Shown: in pieces, positions 61,778-64,000 of the stretch | Position numbering within the stretch: position 1 is the first letter of the stretch | How the letters are laid out: every line of letters begins with the position of its first letter | DNA from: Trebonia sp035571275 | GTDB lineage: Bacteria; Actinomycetota; Actinomycetes; Streptosporangiales; Streptosporangiaceae | Direction of reading: 5' to 3' | DNA: 64,000 nt | NCBI GenBank assembly: GCA_035571275.1 | Contig: DATMKQ010000298.1 | Location: forward strand, 1 to 64,000 | The notes under the pieces: model-generated | What the model saw: the letters and a program-made list of their open reading frames with translations, nothing else | What the model was told of the DNA's origin: nothing | Databases searched by the model: none | Translations under genes and position numbers: made by a program

Positions 61778-61924
61778 GTGAGCACTGTCCAGAAGATCGC
61801 GATGGGCATCGTGGGCATCGGCCTGGCGACCGCCCTGCTGCTGCCCGGCCGGAACACCGTCGGCGTCATCGGCGCGATCCAGAAGCTGTTCCAGGGTTCC
61901 CTGGGCACCGCCATCCAGGGCTGA
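61778..61924 (+). CDS. 48-residue membrane peptide
   Basis: GTG start with TAGGAGG four bases upstream. MSTVQKIAMGIVGIGLATAL then LLPGRNTVGVIGAIQKLFQG: one hydrophobic helix and an amphipathic one. A virion or lysis peptide by context. The strong ribosome-binding site supports it. Confidence 0.75.
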   Translation: MSTVQKIAMGIVGIGLATALLLPGRNTVGVIGAIQKLFQGSLGTAIQG

Positions 61925-61934
61925 GCCCGCGATC

Positions 61935-62708
61935 ATGGCCGACTCCTTCAGCTTCGACGCTCAGGTAGCCGCCGCGGCGACCGACCCGACGGCTGGCGGA
62001 GCGGTGCCCGTCGAGCTACCCCCCGAACAGCAGCGGCACGGCGTCCTGTGGCCCACCCCCGCCGAGATGGTCTCCGACCACTCGGCTGAGGGCGCCCCGT
62101 GGCTCCCGGCCGCCCGCGCCGTCCCGAAAGACCCGCCGCAGGGCCCGCTGTGGGCCGCCTCGCACGCGGGCGAGCAGGTCGGGTACAGCGCGCAGCAGGA
62201 CGTCGACCCGGTCAGCGGGCAGGCGATCTCCGCCCCCGCCGTCGCGGCGATCCACGACGGCACCGACGGCGGCCCGTGGGACCCGGGAGACTGGGGCGCG
62301 AACCACTCGCAGCCGAACGCGTGGCCGCAGCTGAACATCGGGACGCCGTTCACGCTCAACCAGGGCAGCCGCGAGACGCGGACGCTGGCAACCGACCAGT
62401 GGGATGCCACCGGCAAGCGGGTCAGCCCGCCCGATGCCCCGTCGGCGCCGCACGAGATCTACGGCAGCCGGCATTACACCGTGCCGCGGTTCATCCCGTT
62501 CGAAGCCGGCGCGCTGTTCAGCAACGTGGCCGACTCCAACCAGTTCACGGTCAATCCCGGCTACTGGGGCGTGAACGGCTCGGTCCCGGACATGTCACCC
62601 CGCCCGCACGGCGCGGTCGCCGCGCAGATGCCCACCGACCCGTACGTGGCCGATGCGGTCGGCTCGGTCCCGGCCACGGTCTCCGTCGACTACTCAACGG
62701 ACTGGTGA
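61935..62708 (+). CDS. hypothetical virion protein
   Basis: 257 residues, Pro/Asp/Trp-rich, with no membrane span and no signal peptide. Repeated PWDPGDWG, LWAASHAG and NPGYWGVNG motifs suggest many tight turns. It lies among membrane and lytic virion genes, so it may be a minor capsid, spike or membrane-linked protein. No named family. Confidence 0.7.
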   Translation: MADSFSFDAQVAAAATDPTAGGAVPVELPPEQQRHGVLWPTPAEMVSDHSAEGAPWLPAARAVPKDPPQGPLWAASHAGEQVGYSAQQDVDPVSGQAISAPAVAAIHDGTDGGPWDPGDWGANHSQPNAWPQLNIGTPFTLNQGSRETRTLATDQWDATGKRVSPPDAPSAPHEIYGSRHYTVPRFIPFEAGALFSNVADSNQFTVNPGYWGVNGSVPDMSPRPHGAVAAQMPTDPYVADAVGSVPATVSVDYSTDW

Positions 62709-62711
62709 GCG

Positions 62712-63554
62712 ATGGCCGGAACTGTCGACCTGCCCGCGATCGGGCGCGTCAAGAGCGGCTACGTGTGGGGCGGCGCGGCTGTCGTCGTCGTCGCCGTCGG
62801 CTACTTCTGGATCCGCAACCGCAACGCGGCCGCGTCGGGCGCGACCGCGGGCACCGCGGCGGACACCACGACCCTGGACCCGGAAACCGGCTACCCGGAA
62901 GGCTCACCCGAGGACCTGGCGGCGCTGCAGGCGCAAAGCGGCGGGGCATACGGCGGGGTCGGCGGCGGGTACGCGGGCGAGGGCACCGGCTATACCGGGC
63001 AGGAATATTATTACGACCCTGCTGACGGCTTGTATGACCTGACCTCCCCGTACACCGGCGCCAGCTCCGGGACGTCGAACAGCGGGCCGGGCACCTTCAC
63101 CGACAACGCCTACTGGGTGCAGTACGCCATCGAGAACGTGCAGGGCTACAGCGCCGGGCAGATCCAGGGGGCACTGTCGGCGTACCTGGCCGGAATGGGC
63201 CTGACCACCACCCAGATGAGCATCTACCAGGCGTCGGTCGCGGTGGCGGGCAGCCCGCCGGACCCGCCGAAGTCTCCCGCGCACCTGCAGAACGGGACCG
63301 GCACCGGCGGCGGGAGTACCGGCAGCGGCACGCAGGTCACCGTGCCCGACGTGATCAGCGAGGACCTGGTAAACGCGCAGCGGGCGATCGGCGAGCAGGG
63401 CCTGAAGTCGGCGGTCTCCGGGCCCGCCACGACCAGGACCGGTGAGGTCCGGACCGTGTCCGCGCAGTCCCCGGCCGGCGGGACCAAGGTTGACGCGGGC
63501 ACCACTGTCAGGCTGACGTACAAGATCGCCAACCCCCCGGCGAAGAAGAAGTGA
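62712..63554 (+). CDS. PASTA-domain membrane protein, putative virion/spike component
   Basis: 280 residues. An N-terminal membrane segment (about 18-35, GGAAVVVVAVGYFWI) is followed by a Gly/Tyr-rich linker (77-110). The middle region has YAIENVQGYSAGQIQGALSAYLAG. The C-terminal PASTA domain (about 207-273) has TVPDVISEDLVNAQRAIGEQ and SAQSPAGGTKVDAGTTVRL, ending in a Lys-rich tail. PASTA domains bind peptidoglycan in bacterial kinases and PBPs. Here it may contact the host wall. Confidence 0.78.
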   Translation: MAGTVDLPAIGRVKSGYVWGGAAVVVVAVGYFWIRNRNAAASGATAGTAADTTTLDPETGYPEGSPEDLAALQAQSGGAYGGVGGGYAGEGTGYTGQEYYYDPADGLYDLTSPYTGASSGTSNSGPGTFTDNAYWVQYAIENVQGYSAGQIQGALSAYLAGMGLTTTQMSIYQASVAVAGSPPDPPKSPAHLQNGTGTGGGSTGSGTQVTVPDVISEDLVNAQRAIGEQGLKSAVSGPATTRTGEVRTVSAQSPAGGTKVDAGTTVRLTYKIANPPAKKK

Positions 63555-63563
63555 GGAACCCCC

Positions 63564-63929
63564 ATGGCACCGAGCAGCGGGACAGACGCGATCATCACGG
63601 GCCTGGCTGTCGCCGGGGTGATCGCCGCGATCAACGCCGTCCACATGCCCGCCGTCGCCGCGACCAGGGCCAGCGCGCCGGGCAACCAGCACATCGAGGC
63701 GGCCCGCAAGTCCAACCTGTACATCGGCGCGGCTGTCGTGGTCGGCGCTTCGCTGCTGGCCCGGGCCGGCGGCGGCGGCGGCGGTTTCGCGTCCACCGTG
63801 TTCATCATCGGCGGCGCCACCGTCATCGGCCTGGACATCACGCACCGGCTCGCCAACGCCACCGACAACCAGTCCGGCAAGATCATCGCCGCCCCGTCGG
63901 ACACGGCCGTCGCCACGCCGGGCAGCTGA
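63564..63929 (+). CDS. small membrane protein
   Basis: 121 residues, with GAGG upstream of the ATG. Two to three hydrophobic segments (ITGLAVAGVIAAINAV; LYIGAAVVVGASLLARAGG; FASTVFIIGGATVIGL). It continues the membrane-protein block of the virion operon. No family recognised. Confidence 0.7.
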   Translation: MAPSSGTDAIITGLAVAGVIAAINAVHMPAVAATRASAPGNQHIEAARKSNLYIGAAVVVGASLLARAGGGGGGFASTVFIIGGATVIGLDITHRLANATDNQSGKIIAAPSDTAVATPGS

Positions 63930-63935
63930 CCCGCG

Positions 63936-64000
63936 ATGGCGACTGCCGGGCTGCCGTTCCTGCCCGATCACTGGTATTACAACACCGAATCAGGCGAGCT
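63936..64000 (+). CDS. start of a further provirus gene, truncated by the window end
   Basis: ATG 63936, seven bases after the previous stop. The 21 visible codons read MATAGLPFLPDHWYYNT and are not enough for assignment. The spacing matches the compact virion operon. Confidence 0.5.
   Translation, partial: MATAGLPFLPDHWYYNTESGE

Larger units (their letters stand above)
52029..64000. mobile_element. integrated PRD1/tectivirus-like provirus (left part; right end outside window)
   Basis: It starts at the break in tRNA-Ile and runs past the window end. Supporting signs are the abrupt end of the conserved host gene order, densely packed small genes with ATGA/TGATG overlaps, and repeated operator motifs. 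A HerA-type packaging ATPase, a double-jelly-roll-type capsid protein and a membrane-anchored transglycosylase occur in PRD1-like order. There is no terminase, portal or tail gene, and no integrase or polymerase within the window. Confidence 0.82.

Noticed and set aside
51990..64000. Group I or other intron in tRNA-Ile
   Set aside because: The interruption exceeds 11.9 kb, contains dozens of genes, and has no intron core. Integration of an element explains it.

Overview
The window is the replication-origin neighbourhood of a high-GC actinomycete chromosome. It shows rpmH-rnpA-yidD-yidC-jag-rsmG-parA running left from the origin and dnaA-dnaN-recF-DUF721-gyrB-gyrA-DUF3566-tRNA-Ile running right. 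The murJ/sigM/trxBA cluster, ino1, PadR and the rpsF-ssb-rpsR-rplI-dnaB operon lie further left. GTG and TTG starts, proline/serine-rich extensions and GC-rich spacers are typical of filamentous actinomycetes (Streptosporangiales/Streptomyces-like order of genes). I cannot name the species.

Layout. 1-1918: end of a LuxR-type regulator, a nuclease-fold ORF and two copies of a diverged repeat, otherwise decayed or non-coding. 1919-7818: leftward translation/replication operon ending in a dnaB that carries two inteins. 8066-19250: small membrane protein, AP endonuclease-like gene, GT87 mannosyltransferase with a class A penicillin-binding protein, DUF5318, PadR, inositol-phosphate synthase, MFS transporter and CCA-adding enzyme. 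19293-28742: DUF6049, MurJ, pseudokinase, ECF sigma factor, anti-sigma factor, thioredoxin reductase and thioredoxin. 28743-29524: repeat-rich spacer. 29525-33564: GNAT, aminotransferase, D-Ala-D-Ala ligase family and threonine aldolase. 33565-36169: parS, parB and parA, with parB unusually convergent to parA. 36099-51878: the origin core.

At 51990 the tRNA-Ile gene begins normally but is broken in the anticodon arm at about 52029. From there to the end of the window lies an integrated element that I read as a PRD1/Bam35-like (tectivirus-like, double-jelly-roll capsid) provirus. It has a FtsK/HerA-type packaging ATPase, one short gene, a 393-residue protein fitting the double-jelly-roll major capsid protein, several very small membrane proteins, a membrane-anchored lytic transglycosylase, and a PASTA-domain membrane protein. 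This order parallels PRD1 genes IX-XX-III...VII. To the left are early-type genes: a coiled-coil protein, a basic protein, a winged-helix protein, a GH25-like/DUF1906 lytic-enzyme fold, a zinc-finger peptide and a VRR-NUC-like nuclease. There is also a short leftward operon and a set of repeated 13-bp operator-like motifs. No integrase and no DNA polymerase appear in the window; the right end lies beyond 64000.

How it works together: the host part is the core replication, segregation, envelope and redox gene set. The provirus has an early/control block (52.1-56.1 kb) followed by a translationally coupled virion operon (56.2 kb onward) in which most genes overlap by 1-20 bases.
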